Assembly: GCF_039534915.1 (NCBI RefSeq)
Contig: NZ_BAAAWE010000001.1
Location: forward strand, 6,882,001-6,946,000
From: Streptomyces roseofulvus
GTDB taxonomy: Bacteria; Actinomycetota; Actinomycetes; Streptomycetales; Streptomycetaceae
Reading direction: 5' to 3'
DNA: 64,000 nt
In this document: in pieces, positions 1-8,919 of the stretch
Numbering within the stretch: the stretch's first letter is position 1
How the letters are laid out: every line of letters starts with the position of its first letter
Program-made: the position numbers and the translations under genes
The notes under the pieces: generated by a model
The model's database searches: none
Told to the model about the DNA's origin: nothing
Seen by the model: only the letters and a program-made list of their open reading frames with translations

Positions 1-2
1 GC

Positions 3-1370
3 GCCACGATCCTCGTCACCGTCGTCCACGGCACCCTGCGCCACTACTACGCGGCCCGCTCCGGCCTCAACAACGTCTACCTGTGGACCGACAAGGCCGA
101 CACCTCCTTCACCGCCACCCGCTTCATCGCCCGCCTCAAGCCCGGCGTCTTCCCCAACGAGGGCCCGGACTCCTGGGTCGAGGGCGCCGACACCGTCATC
201 GAGGCCGGCGACGTCTGGCGGCGCGCCGACGGGCAGACCCGCTCCAAGCACTACTCCGGCGTCCGCGTCATCGACTACGACCACATCGGCTACACCACCG
301 GCACCGTCGGCCTCTGGATGGTCCGCTCCAACCACGAGAAGGCGTCCGGCGGTCCCTTCTACCGTTCGCTGCTCCGCCACTCCAACGAACTGGGCGTCGG
401 ACTCTACGAGATCCTCCACTACAACCAGTCCCAGACCGAGGCCATGCGCTTCGGGCTCCAGGGCCCCTACCTGCTCGCCTTCACCGACGGCGGCGCGCCC
501 GACCCGGCGCTCTCCGCCGGGCGCCACGACACGCGCTGGGTGGACCCGCTCGGGATCCCGAACTGGGTCGGCGCCGCCGGGCGCGGCCGGGTCGCGGGCG
601 TCGGGCTCAGGAACATGGACCCCGCCCACCCGTACACGATCGGCTTCGCCAACGCCGACGCCCAGTACTGGACCCGCGCCACCGCCGGAACCGGCGCGTA
701 CTCCTGTGCGGGCATGCTCCCCGGCACCTACACGCTCACCGTCTACAAGGGCGAACTGGCCGTCCACACCGCGACGGTGACCGTCACCGCCGGCGCCGCC
801 ACCGCGCTGCACACGATCACCCTCACCGGCGACCCGAGCACCGCCCCGGCCGTCTGGCGCCTCGGCGACTGGGACGGCACCCCGGCCGGCTTCAAGAACG
901 CCCAGCTGATGACGTACGCCCATCCGGCCGACGTCCGCGCCGCCGGCTGGACCGGGAACGTCGTCGTCGACGGCGCCAACCCCTCGGCGGCGGTGCCCTG
1001 TTACCTCTGGAAGGACGTCAACGACGGCTTCCTGGTCTACTTCAGGCTCACCGCCGCCCAGGCGGCCGCCGCGCACACCCTGCGGATCGGCGTCACCACC
1101 GCCTTCCTCAACGGCCGCCCGCAGGTCACCGTCAACGACACCTGGGTCTCCGCGATCCCGTCACCGCCCACCCAGCCGGCGACCCGCTCGCTCACCAACG
1201 GCTCCTACCGGGGCAACAACCACACCTTCACGTACAGCGTCCCGGCGAGCGCCTGGAGGACGGACCCCGCGCAGTACAACGTGCTCCGCCTGAACATCGT
1301 CAGCGGCTCGACCGGCACGGGCTTCCTCAGCCCGGGCACCGCGCTCGACTGCGTGGACCTCCTCGTCTGA
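3..1370 (+). CDS. Rhamnogalacturonan lyase (PL4 type), 5'-truncated by window edge
   Basis: The reading frame is open from base 3 to a TGA at 1368-1370, giving 455 residues of the C-terminal part of the protein. The first visible stretch resembles the end of the catalytic domain of family 4 polysaccharide lyases. A fibronectin-III-like module follows (segment ending TYTLTVYKGE), then a carbohydrate-binding-like domain with the typical WRLGDWDGTPAGF motif. PL4 enzymes cleave the rhamnose-galacturonate backbone of rhamnogalacturonan I by beta-elimination and are normally secreted; the signal peptide would lie outside the window. The gene runs towards the minus-strand pectin genes and fits that locus. 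The family assignment is by eye and good; the catalytic residues are not visible in this fragment. Confidence 0.85.
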   Translation, partial: ATILVTVVHGTLRHYYAARSGLNNVYLWTDKADTSFTATRFIARLKPGVFPNEGPDSWVEGADTVIEAGDVWRRADGQTRSKHYSGVRVIDYDHIGYTTGTVGLWMVRSNHEKASGGPFYRSLLRHSNELGVGLYEILHYNQSQTEAMRFGLQGPYLLAFTDGGAPDPALSAGRHDTRWVDPLGIPNWVGAAGRGRVAGVGLRNMDPAHPYTIGFANADAQYWTRATAGTGAYSCAGMLPGTYTLTVYKGELAVHTATVTVTAGAATALHTITLTGDPSTAPAVWRLGDWDGTPAGFKNAQLMTYAHPADVRAAGWTGNVVVDGANPSAAVPCYLWKDVNDGFLVYFRLTAAQAAAAHTLRIGVTTAFLNGRPQVTVNDTWVSAIPSPPTQPATRSLTNGSYRGNNHTFTYSVPASAWRTDPAQYNVLRLNIVSGSTGTGFLSPGTALDCVDLLV

Positions 1371-1379
1371 CGTCGTGCG

Positions 1380-1412
1380 CCGGGGCCGGGCGGTGTGCCC
1401 GCCCGGCCCCGG
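1380..1412. terminator. Bidirectional hairpin terminator
   Basis: Twelve-base perfect arms (CCGGGGCCGGGC at 1380-1391 and its complement at 1401-1412) flank a 9-nt loop. It lies between the convergent rhamnogalacturonan lyase and PRC-barrel genes. There is no T-run, which is usual in Streptomyces. Confidence 0.7.
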
Positions 1413-1441
1413 TCGCGCGAGGCGCGCGGACGGCGGGCGCG

Positions 1442-2386
1442 TCACATCCCGCCGCGCTCGTCGGCCTCCCGGGCGACGACGGTGTCGTCCGTCTCGACCT
1501 CGATGCGTTCCTTGCGGATCTGTCCGGTGACCGTCTGCTCCTCGGTCACCTCGTCCGTCACCAGCCGGACCCGCTCCACGGGCACGGCCCGGGTCTCGAC
1601 GACGGGGCGCTCCTCGTGCAGGGTCACCTCGTGCTCGGCCTCCGCGATCTCGGGGCCGGACAGGGCCGCGTCGCGGTTGGCCTCGGTGATCGGCTCACGG
1701 ACCACGCGCACCTCCTCGTGGTGCACCGGCACGGTCTCCTCGACCTCCTCGGTGACGACGTACTTCCGCAGCCGGACGCGGCCGGACTCGACCTGCTCGG
1801 TGCCGACGTGGAGCCGCTCCTCGGAGCGGGTCATCGCGTCCGGGGCGGGCCCGAGGTCACCCTTCATGCCAGGGCCCCCGGTCATGCCGGTCATGCCGGC
1901 CGCTCCGGTGGTGCCCGCGGTGCCTGAGGTGCCTGCCGCACCGGCCGTGCCGGCCGCACCGGTCATGCCCGCCGTGCCGGCCGTCCCGGCCGCACCGGCC
2001 GCGCCCGGGGTGCCGCCGTGGGCCCAGCCGTTCTCACCCGGCTCGTTGGCCCGCTTCCAGGCGTCGTCCCAGGCGATGCCGTAATACGCGTAGAGGCGCT
2101 GTTCTTCGCTCTCGTCGAGATGCCCGCCGCCGTCGACGTCGACGTGCGGAGCCCCCTTGACCCGGTCCTTGGGGTAGGGGACCTGCAGATGGTCGTGGAC
2201 CAGGGAAGCGTCCTTGATCGGAACGAAGGACTCGCCGGTGCCGAGCAGGCCGGTCTTGACCGTGACCCATTCGGGACGGCCGGTGGCGTCGTCGAGGTAG
2301 ACGCGCTTGGCCTCACCGATCTTGTTGCCCTCGGTGTCGTAGACGGGATGGTTCAGGACGGTCGGTATCTGTTCCTGGGTGATCAT
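1442..2386 (-). CDS. PRC-barrel and DUF2382 protein with collagen-like linker
   Basis: The protein has 314 residues. The N-terminal part (about 1-105) resembles a PRC-barrel module (HPVYDTEGNKIGEAKRVYLD). A low-complexity linker (about 125-175) of Gly-Ala-Ala/Gly-Thr-Ala/Gly-Met-Thr triplets follows, then a DUF2382 domain (about 180-300) rich in Glu, Val and Arg (EETVPVHHEEVRVVRE). Such proteins are common in actinomycetes and are often linked to general stress, but no biochemical activity is established. ATG 2386 was chosen because GGAGGG lies 6 nt upstream; a start 17 codons earlier lacks such a site. The G-x-y triplets are coded by a near-repetitive DNA tract (about 1870-2010), so length variation between strains would be expected. 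It is cytoplasmic, with no signal peptide. It sits among pectin genes but shows no functional link to them. Confidence 0.88.
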   Translation of the reverse strand: MITQEQIPTVLNHPVYDTEGNKIGEAKRVYLDDATGRPEWVTVKTGLLGTGESFVPIKDASLVHDHLQVPYPKDRVKGAPHVDVDGGGHLDESEEQRLYAYYGIAWDDAWKRANEPGENGWAHGGTPGAAGAAGTAGTAGMTGAAGTAGAAGTSGTAGTTGAAGMTGMTGGPGMKGDLGPAPDAMTRSEERLHVGTEQVESGRVRLRKYVVTEEVEETVPVHHEEVRVVREPITEANRDAALSGPEIAEAEHEVTLHEERPVVETRAVPVERVRLVTDEVTEEQTVTGQIRKERIEVETDDTVVAREADERGGM

Positions 2387-2403
2387 GTTCGCACCCTCCA
2401 GGT

Positions 2404-2438
2404 GTTGTCGTGATCTCCCGGCGACTAACCACGACAAC
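2404..2438. promoter_or_regulatory. Inverted repeat in 5' region of the PRC-barrel/DUF2382 gene
   Basis: GTTGTCGTG at 2404-2412 is repeated inverted at 2430-2438 with a 17-nt spacer. It begins 18 nt upstream of the ATG at 2386. It could be an operator or a 5'UTR stem. The regulator is unknown. Confidence 0.4.
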
Positions 2439-2521
2439 GAGGGGAAAACCCTTTCCCGGGCGGCAAGAATGGTTGATTCATGACCAGTTGACCGTTGAAT
2501 CGAAGCCGGGGGTTTCCGGGT

Positions 2522-3661
2522 TCACAGGCAGGACGGCCCGTGTGGCGCCCAGTCGCCGAGGTACGCCGCCCGGGTCGCCGTCGCCGCCTGCTCGGGCGTC
2601 AGCAGCGGGCGGTTCTCCGGCATGGTGACCTCCGCGCCCCGGCCCGCGTTGCGGTACTCGGCGAAGCGCTGCCGCTGCCACGGGTAGGCGTCCCGCATGT
2701 TCGCGTACGGCGCGACCGCGTCGATCCCCGCGCTCAGCACGGACTCCCGCACCACCAGCGACGGCCAGGCCGTGGTGTCCGACCCCGGCACCCACGGACG
2801 GGCCAGCTTGTAGGAGCCGTCCGGGGCCTCGCTGGTCACCCGGCAGCGGGAGGCGAGGAAGCCGTACGGGTTGGCGCGGGCCGTCGACGGGGCGAAGACG
2901 AAGCCGTACGGCGGGCCCGCCAGGTCCGTGCGGACCAGCGTCCGGAAGTGGCAGTGCTCGAAGACCGCCGTGGCCCGCCCGAAGACGAAGTCCACGTCGC
3001 CCTCGACGTAGCAGTGCGCGAAGTACTGCCGGGCGAAGGCCGACAGGGACATCGAGTCCGCGTACAGGGTGTCCTGGTGGCCCAGGAAGCGGCAGTGGAA
3101 GAAGGCCGAGCGATCGCCCTGCGCCTTCACCGCCACCGCCTGCGTGCCCGGGTTGCCGGGCAGGTCGGTGCGGAGGAAGTCGTTGGAGAAGGTGACGGCG
3201 TGGGCGGTGAAGTCCGCCGCCTGGAGCGTGACCGTCGCCGAGCCGGTGGTGCCGTACGTGCCGGACCCGTCCGGCTTCGGGGTGCCCGCCGCGTTGTCGT
3301 AGACCACGACGACGTCCTTGGCGTCGCCGGTCGCCCCGACCCAGGTCATCCCGGTCCGGGCGGGGCTGACCGCGACCGTCTCCCGGTACGTGCCCGCCGC
3401 CAGGACCAGCGTCCAGCCGGCTCCGTCGGCCGCGCTCACCGCGGCCTGGACGGAGGTGTGGTCACCGAGGCCGCCCGGGTGCACGTAGAGGGTCCGGGCG
3501 GTCAGCCGGGCGGCCGGCGAACCGTACCGGCCGAACGGTCCGGCCGGGCCCTCCGCCGCGAGGGCGGGCGCCGCCGGCAGGACGAGGGCGGCGACGGCCG
3601 CGCCCGCGCCGGTGAGGAGGGCACGGCGGCCGAGGGGCGTGCGGGGGTGGTGCGAGGGCAT
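2522..3661 (-). CDS. Pectin methylesterase (carbohydrate esterase family 8), secreted
   Basis: The protein has 379 residues. It removes methyl esters from homogalacturonan, preparing it for pectate lyase. The N-terminus carries a twin-arginine-like signal (GRRALLTG followed by an Ala-rich hydrophobic stretch ending near residue 36). Family signatures are present in order: GHQDTL near 194-199 and GDVDFVFG near 221-228, carrying the two catalytic aspartates, and ARPW near 287-290. ATG 3661 is preceded by AAGGAG; an open frame extends further upstream but is Pro-rich and lacks a start context. It lies 139 bp downstream of the pectate lyase gene in the same direction. The gap is purine-rich and repetitive, so it may be the last gene of the pectin operon or have its own promoter. 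Confidence 0.93.
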   Translation of the reverse strand: MPSHHPRTPLGRRALLTGAGAAVAALVLPAAPALAAEGPAGPFGRYGSPAARLTARTLYVHPGGLGDHTSVQAAVSAADGAGWTLVLAAGTYRETVAVSPARTGMTWVGATGDAKDVVVVYDNAAGTPKPDGSGTYGTTGSATVTLQAADFTAHAVTFSNDFLRTDLPGNPGTQAVAVKAQGDRSAFFHCRFLGHQDTLYADSMSLSAFARQYFAHCYVEGDVDFVFGRATAVFEHCHFRTLVRTDLAGPPYGFVFAPSTARANPYGFLASRCRVTSEAPDGSYKLARPWVPGSDTTAWPSLVVRESVLSAGIDAVAPYANMRDAYPWQRQRFAEYRNAGRGAEVTMPENRPLLTPEQAATATRAAYLGDWAPHGPSCL

Positions 3662-3800
3662 GCGGAAGCTCCTTCGCTGACAGGGCGGGGAGAGGAGGGC
3701 GGGAGGAGAGGGCGGGAGGAGAGGAGGCCGGGCCGGGGCGGGCGCGACGGGACGGGGGTTGCCGCGCACCGCCCCGGCCCGGGGTGCGGGGGCGGGTCGG

Positions 3801-5096
3801 TCAGCGGACCCGGCCGGCGCCGGCGTGGACGCCGACGAGGGCGGGCACGGCCAGCGGGTGGTCCACCCGGGTGCGCAGGACGGGCGTCCAGCCCGCGTCG
3901 CCGCGCAGCACCTCGGCCGGGAACTGCTCGTTGTGGACGGCCAGCAGGTCGACCGGGCGCCCGTCGACGTAGTTCCCCGCGGTGGTGACCGGCGCGTCCT
4001 TCCACTTCTTCAGGATCTGCCCGGCCGGTACCCCGGAGCCCAGCGTGAAGGCGTTCTTCTCCGCGTACAGCTGCGACTCCAGGCCGATGCCCAGGCTGTA
4101 CACGTAGTCCGTGTCCGGCACCCTGAAGTGGTTGTTGTACGCGTCGACCTGCCCGAAGCGGACCCGGGGCGCCCGCTCCACCACGTCGTCGAAGAGGTTG
4201 TGGTGGAGGGTGACGCGCAGCTTCCCGCGGTCGGTGGCGCCCGCGCTGTCGCTGTTGCCGATCATCAGCGTCTTGTCGTGGTCGGTGAAGACGTTCCACG
4301 AGACGGTGACGAGGTCGGCGCCGCGCACCACGTCCAGTTCGCCGTCGTGCTGCTGGTACACCTCCCCGTAGTACTCCGGCAGCGAACTGTCGGGGTGGCG
4401 GCCGTCGGTGAAGGTGTTGTGGTCGATCCAGACGTGGGTGGAGCCGTACACCACCAGGCTGTCGTACTCCGAGTTCCAGGCGCCGGTGGCGCCGTCCGTC
4501 GGGTCCCACTGCGGGAAGCAGTCGAGCGGGCTCTCCAGCCTCAGGTTGCGGACCACCACGTTGTCGACGCCGGTGACCTGGAGGCTGCCGCCCAGGATCG
4601 TCGCGTCGCGGCCGACGCCGACGAGGGTGGTGTTGGCGGGCACCTTGACCTTGACGGCCTGGCCCTGGGCGGTGGCGGAAGCGGCGCGCAGTTCCTCCTG
4701 CGGGCCGCTGACCTCGTCCTCGTACCCCCACACGGCGGGGTCGTAGTCGGCGAGGTACCGCTGGAAGTCGTAGCCGGGCGCCTCGAAGGCGGCGCAGCCG
4801 GCCTCGACGGCGTCCAGGGTGCCGACGACCTTGACGATCCGCGGCTCGGTGCCGGGGACGGCGAGCGCGGCGCGCAGCTCGGCCCAGGTGGTGACGGTGA
4901 AGACCCGGGAGGCGTCGGCGGCGGCGCCGCCGGTGGTGCCGGTGCCGGCGGAGGCCCAGCCGTCGCCGGCGGGCAGGGTGGCGCGGGCCGGGTCGGGGCC
5001 GGCGGGGCGGCCGGGGTGGGCGCCGGCGGCGGGCGCGGTGACGGTGAGGACGAGGGCGGCGGCGGCCACCGCTCCCAGCTTCGTGCTTCTGTTCAC
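3801..5096 (-). CDS. Pectate lyase (PL1 family), secreted
   Basis: The protein has 431 residues with a clear Sec signal peptide (MNRSTKLGAVAAAALVL..., probable cleavage after AGA near residue 26). The body is a parallel beta-helix lyase: WIDHNTFTDGR carries the conserved WIDH segment, and RAPRVRFGQVDAYNNHF contains the catalytic arginine region of PL1. It would cleave de-esterified polygalacturonate outside the cell, using calcium, after the neighbouring methylesterase has acted. It starts 12 bp after the stop of the rhamnogalacturonan acetylesterase gene, so the two are likely co-transcribed. Its length fits the family. Confidence 0.92.
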   Translation of the reverse strand: MNRSTKLGAVAAAALVLTVTAPAAGAHPGRPAGPDPARATLPAGDGWASAGTGTTGGAAADASRVFTVTTWAELRAALAVPGTEPRIVKVVGTLDAVEAGCAAFEAPGYDFQRYLADYDPAVWGYEDEVSGPQEELRAASATAQGQAVKVKVPANTTLVGVGRDATILGGSLQVTGVDNVVVRNLRLESPLDCFPQWDPTDGATGAWNSEYDSLVVYGSTHVWIDHNTFTDGRHPDSSLPEYYGEVYQQHDGELDVVRGADLVTVSWNVFTDHDKTLMIGNSDSAGATDRGKLRVTLHHNLFDDVVERAPRVRFGQVDAYNNHFRVPDTDYVYSLGIGLESQLYAEKNAFTLGSGVPAGQILKKWKDAPVTTAGNYVDGRPVDLLAVHNEQFPAEVLRGDAGWTPVLRTRVDHPLAVPALVGVHAGAGRVR

Positions 5097-5108
5097 GCGC
5101 GGTTCTCC

Positions 5109-5933
5109 TCAGGATGCGGAAGGGGCGGCCGGAGGCCAGGTGATCCAGTCGGTGGGGAGGGTGTCGTCGAGCCGGCGGGTCTCGTGCGGGGCGAGGACCC
5201 GGGTCCGCAGCAGTTCGCGGGCGACGAGCCGGGCCACCTCGATCGCGCCGGGCGGGTTGAAGTGGGTGTTGTCCTGCTCGGTGGCGGTCCAGTTGAAGTA
5301 CGTCTTGGTCGTCTCGGGACCGAGCCGCTGCCACAGCTCCAGCGACAGCGCCTCGATGTCGAGGAGGGGTACGCCGGAGGCGGCGGCCACCGCGCGGGCG
5401 GCGGCCGGGTAGTCGCCGAGCGAGCGCTGGGCGGTCCCGGCGGCGTCGAAGCGGCGCCGCTCCACGGAGGTCGCGATCACCGGCTGGGCGCCGCGGGCGC
5501 GGGCGGTCTCGACGAAGACCCGCAGGTTGTCCTGGTAGGCCCCCCAGGGGGCGGCGTACCGGGCGGGGTCGGTGCTCTTGGCGTCGTTGTGCCCGAACTG
5601 GACGAGCAGCAGGTCGCCGGGGCGGAGGGCGGCCGCGATCGGTTCGAGGCGGCCCTCGTCGAGGAAGCTCTTGGTGGAGCGGCCGTTGACCGCGTGGTTG
5701 GCGACGGTCAGCGGGCGGTGGAGGAAGAACGGGAGGGCCATGCCCCAGCCGGTCTCGGGCGCCGCGTCGGCGTACTTCTGCGCGGCGGTGGAGTCTCCGG
5801 CGACGTAGAGGGTGCGGCCGCGGGAGGCGGCCCCCTCCGCGGACTCCTCGGTGCGGGCGGCGGCCGGCCGGGCGGCCAGGGCGAGCACCAGGCCCGCCCC
5901 GGCCACGACCGCCTCACGGCGACCGACCGTCAC
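5109..5933 (-). CDS. Rhamnogalacturonan acetylesterase-like SGNH hydrolase (CE12)
   Basis: The protein has 274 residues. SGNH blocks are present: GDSTAA (catalytic Ser near 48), GHND (Asn near 116) and DNTHF (Asp 221, His 224). Family 12 esterases remove acetyl groups from galacturonate in rhamnogalacturonan, which opens the backbone to lyases. The N-terminus (GRREAVVAGAG followed by a hydrophobic Ala/Leu run) looks like an export signal, possibly twin-arginine. The GTG start at 5933 overlaps the stop of the binding-protein gene in a GTGA, indicating translational coupling. It is followed closely by pectate lyase. The CE12 call rests on motif spacing and context; another SGNH carbohydrate esterase is possible. 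Confidence 0.88.
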   Translation of the reverse strand: MTVGRREAVVAGAGLVLALAARPAAARTEESAEGAASRGRTLYVAGDSTAAQKYADAAPETGWGMALPFFLHRPLTVANHAVNGRSTKSFLDEGRLEPIAAALRPGDLLLVQFGHNDAKSTDPARYAAPWGAYQDNLRVFVETARARGAQPVIATSVERRRFDAAGTAQRSLGDYPAAARAVAAASGVPLLDIEALSLELWQRLGPETTKTYFNWTATEQDNTHFNPPGAIEVARLVARELLRTRVLAPHETRRLDDTLPTDWITWPPAAPSAS

Positions 5934-7267
5934 TTCCGCTGCGCCTTCCACTCGGCCTGGGCCTCGTTCAGCTGCTCGGCGAGGGAGTCGGCGAAGTCCT
6001 TCGCCGACATCGTGCCGAGCAGCACCTTCTGGAAGTTCGCCTCGTTGTCGGCCTTCGAGATGGTGTTCCAGTCGGGCAGGTAGTACGGCAGCTGGACGAT
6101 GGTCGCCTTGCCGCTGAAGAGGACCTCGGCGGCGAGCTTGGTCGGCTCGGCCTCCTGGAGCCAGGGGTCCCGCGCCGCCTCGACGTTGGCGGGGATGGCG
6201 CCGGCGGACCTGTTCCACTTCGAGTTGGACGCGTGCGAGGCCGCGAACTCGATGAACTTCCAGGCGGCGGCCTTGTTCTTGCTGGAGGAGAAGAGGCCGA
6301 GGCCGTCGACCGGGTTGGACACCATGACCCGGGTGCCGTCGTCCAGCGTCGGGTTCGGTATGCCGCGGAACTTGTCGGTGCCCAGGGCCTTCACGTGGTC
6401 CTGGTAGGAGCCGAGGTTGTGGTTCAGCATGCCGATCTCGCCGCTGTCCCACTGGGCGACCATCTTGGTGAAGTCGTTGTTGACGTCGGCGGCCGGGGTG
6501 TTCTTCTTGAAGAGGCCGACGTACTTCTCCAGCGCGGCCACGTTCTTCGGGTCGTTGACCGTGGTCTTGTCGCCCTCCCAGAAGTCCGTGATCCCGCTCT
6601 GGCCGTACATGGCGTCGAGGGCCTGGGCGATGGAGCCGGCGCCGCCGCGGATGGTGTAGCCGAAGCGGTTCTTGTCCTTCGCGGTGAGCTTGTCGGCCGC
6701 GGCGTAGAACTTCGTCCAGGTGGTGGGCTCGTCGAGGCCGGCGGCCTTGAACAGGTCGGTGCGGTAGTAGAGGACGCCGTTGCTGGCGGAGGTGGGCACG
6801 GTGAAGAGCTTGTCCTGGCCGCCCGCCGCCCTGACGGACTCGACCATGCCCTTGTTCAGCTTGCCGAGCAGCTCGCTCTTCCGGATCCGCTCGTCCAGCG
6901 GCTCCAGGGCGCCCTGGGCGGCGATCCCGGCCAGCATCGCCGCGCCGACGCCGCCGACGTCCGGCAGCGCGCCGCCCTGGATCGCGGTGTCGTACTTGGA
7001 CTGGACCTCCTTCGAGGCGACGCCTACGTACTCGACGTCGATGTCCGGGTTGGCCTTCTCGAAGTCGGCGATGATCTCCTTCCAGACGTCGGTGCGGACA
7101 CCGCCGTTGTTGTCCCAGAAGGTGATCTTGCCCTTGCCCGATCCCTCGGCCCCTTCGCCGCCGGCGCCGCCGCTGCCGTCGTCACCGCAGGCGGTGGCGG
7201 TCAGCGCGAGGACGCCGGAGAGGGCGAGGGCGAGGGCGGCTCTGCGCCGTCCGGGGAAGATGGTCAT
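5930..7267 (-). CDS. ABC sugar-binding lipoprotein of the pectin importer
   Basis: The protein has 445 residues. It has an N-terminal lipoprotein signal with a lipobox ending in TATAC near residue 28, then a Gly/Ser-rich linker and a solute-binding fold of the carbohydrate (family 1) type, for example KITFWDNNGG at the start of the mature domain. It would capture pectin-derived oligosaccharides at the outer membrane face and deliver them to the two permeases upstream. The gene is separated from GH43 by 107 bp, which may hold an internal promoter, and is coupled downstream to the acetylesterase. No ATPase gene is nearby; in Streptomyces the shared MsiK-type ATPase usually serves such importers. 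The substrate is inferred from context only. Confidence 0.92.
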   Translation of the reverse strand: MTIFPGRRRAALALALSGVLALTATACGDDGSGGAGGEGAEGSGKGKITFWDNNGGVRTDVWKEIIADFEKANPDIDVEYVGVASKEVQSKYDTAIQGGALPDVGGVGAAMLAGIAAQGALEPLDERIRKSELLGKLNKGMVESVRAAGGQDKLFTVPTSASNGVLYYRTDLFKAAGLDEPTTWTKFYAAADKLTAKDKNRFGYTIRGGAGSIAQALDAMYGQSGITDFWEGDKTTVNDPKNVAALEKYVGLFKKNTPAADVNNDFTKMVAQWDSGEIGMLNHNLGSYQDHVKALGTDKFRGIPNPTLDDGTRVMVSNPVDGLGLFSSSKNKAAAWKFIEFAASHASNSKWNRSAGAIPANVEAARDPWLQEAEPTKLAAEVLFSGKATIVQLPYYLPDWNTISKADNEANFQKVLLGTMSAKDFADSLAEQLNEAQAEWKAQRK

Positions 7268-7374
7268 CGTCGGCTCTCTTCTCTCGGGGTGGTGCGGGGG
7301 ATGGGGAGGGAACGGATGGTGCGTGGGGGTGTACGGGCCCGCCCGGGGACGGCGGGCGGTGGCGGTGGCCGGCC

Positions 7375-8919
7375 TCAGCCGGTCAGGGTGCGGAAGTCGG
7401 TGAACACGCCCGTCCCGGCGTGCCCTTCGCCCTCCGGAGCGGCGGCGAACAGGCCGAGCAGGGCGCCCACCCACCGCCAGGGGGTGGCGGCGAACTCGGG
7501 TCCGAGCCGGACGGGTCCCGCGCCGGCGTCGTAGGAGAAGCGGCAGCGGGCGTCGGCGGTGACCTCGATCCGCAGCAGCACCTCGTCGGTGCCGAGCGGC
7601 ACGGCGCGGGCCGCGTCCCGCTCCCGGTCGGCGTTGCCCGGGGCAAAGCGGTGGGCGAGCAGCACCCCGCCGCCGGCGTCCCGTTCCAGCCCGATCCAGG
7701 CGTACGCGTCGCCGAGCACGACCAGTCCGGCCCGGGCCCCGGCCGCCGCGGACTCCAGCCGCAGCCGGACCTCCACGCTCCGGGCCCCGGCGGGCAGCCG
7801 CTGCGTCAGCACGTGCGGCACCGACCGCAGGTCGTCGGCCCGCCCCGTGCGGACACAGGCCAGGCGCAGTCCGGGCCCGGGGTGCGCGACCGTCCACCCC
7901 ACACCGGGGTTGGCGGTCCACGACCACTGCGGTCCGAAGGCGCCGCCCGGGAAGGCGTCGTCCACGGCCGGCCGGGCCGGGGGCCCGGACGGCAGGGCGG
8001 GCTTGCGGTGGACGCGCACGGGGGAGCCCTCGTCGCCGAGGACCGGCCAGCCGTCCGCGTCCCAGCGCATCGGCTGGAGGTGGACGAGCCGGCCGTGCGC
8101 GCCGGTCTGCTGGAAGTGGAGGAACCAGTCCTCGCCCGCGCCGGTGCGCACCCAGCCGCCCTGGTGGGGGCCGTTGACGTCGGTGTCGCCCTGGGCGAGG
8201 ACGATCCGCTCCTCGTACGGGCCGAAGAAGGAGTCGGCGCGGAAGGCGCCCTGCCAGCCGGTGGCGACGCCGCCGGCCGGGGCGAGGATCCAGAACCGGC
8301 CGTCGTGCCGGTACAGCTTGGGCCCCTCCAGGGTGAACCAGCCGGGGATCAGGTCGGCGTCGACGAGCGTGGTGCCCTCGTCGAGGACCTTGGTGCCGTC
8401 CGGGCTCATCCGGTGCCCGGTGAGCCGGTTGTTGAAGCCGGCCCGGGACTTGGCCCAGCCGTGCACCAGGTACGCCTCGCCGCTCTCCGGGTCCCACAGC
8501 GGGCACGCGTCGATCAGCCCCCGGCCCTCCTTCACCAGGTGCGGCCGGGTCCAGGGCCCCTCGACGGCGGGGGAGTCGACCTGGAAGATCCCGTGGTCGG
8601 GGTCGCCCCAGAAGATCCGGAACCGGCCGTCGTGGTGGCGGAGGGACGGCGCCCACACCCCGCGGTCGTGCCGGGGGAGGGTGAACGCCTCGGCCGGTTC
8701 GAGCCGTTCCAGCGCGTTCCCGGCGAACGTCCAGTTGACCAGGTCGCGCGAGTGCAGCAGCGGCAGCCCGGGGGCGCGGCCGAAGCTGGAGGCGGTGAGG
8801 TAGAAGTCCTCGCCGACCCGCACCACGTCCGGGTCGGACCAGTCCGCCGCCAGGACCGGGTTGCGGTACGTACCGTCCCCCAGGTCGCCGGTGACCTCGG
8901 GCACCACGGCCCCGGTCAC
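7375..8919 (-). CDS. Glycoside hydrolase family 43, intracellular
   Basis: The protein has 514 residues and no signal peptide. The five-bladed propeller region (about 18-320) shows family 43 features: SDPD with the base Asp near 29, LIDACPLWD with the pKa-tuning Asp near 137, and FTLEGPKLY with the acid Glu near 198. The C-terminal part (about 335-510) looks like the beta-sandwich found in beta-xylosidase/arabinofuranosidase-type members. It probably trims arabinose, xylose or galactose from imported pectin side chains. The GTG start overlaps the upstream DUF6807 stop (GTGA), so it belongs to the transporter operon. The exact sugar specificity cannot be read from the sequence. Confidence 0.9.
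   Translation of the reverse strand: MTGAVVPEVTGDLGDGTYRNPVLAADWSDPDVVRVGEDFYLTASSFGRAPGLPLLHSRDLVNWTFAGNALERLEPAEAFTLPRHDRGVWAPSLRHHDGRFRIFWGDPDHGIFQVDSPAVEGPWTRPHLVKEGRGLIDACPLWDPESGEAYLVHGWAKSRAGFNNRLTGHRMSPDGTKVLDEGTTLVDADLIPGWFTLEGPKLYRHDGRFWILAPAGGVATGWQGAFRADSFFGPYEERIVLAQGDTDVNGPHQGGWVRTGAGEDWFLHFQQTGAHGRLVHLQPMRWDADGWPVLGDEGSPVRVHRKPALPSGPPARPAVDDAFPGGAFGPQWSWTANPGVGWTVAHPGPGLRLACVRTGRADDLRSVPHVLTQRLPAGARSVEVRLRLESAAAGARAGLVVLGDAYAWIGLERDAGGGVLLAHRFAPGNADRERDAARAVPLGTDEVLLRIEVTADARCRFSYDAGAGPVRLGPEFAATPWRWVGALLGLFAAAPEGEGHAGTGVFTDFRTLTG

Noticed and set aside
3759..6083. Plus-strand 774-codon frame opposite pectate lyase and the esterase
   Set aside because: Antisense shadow; Gly/Arg/Val-rich with no recognisable domain, and the minus genes have full catalytic motifs.
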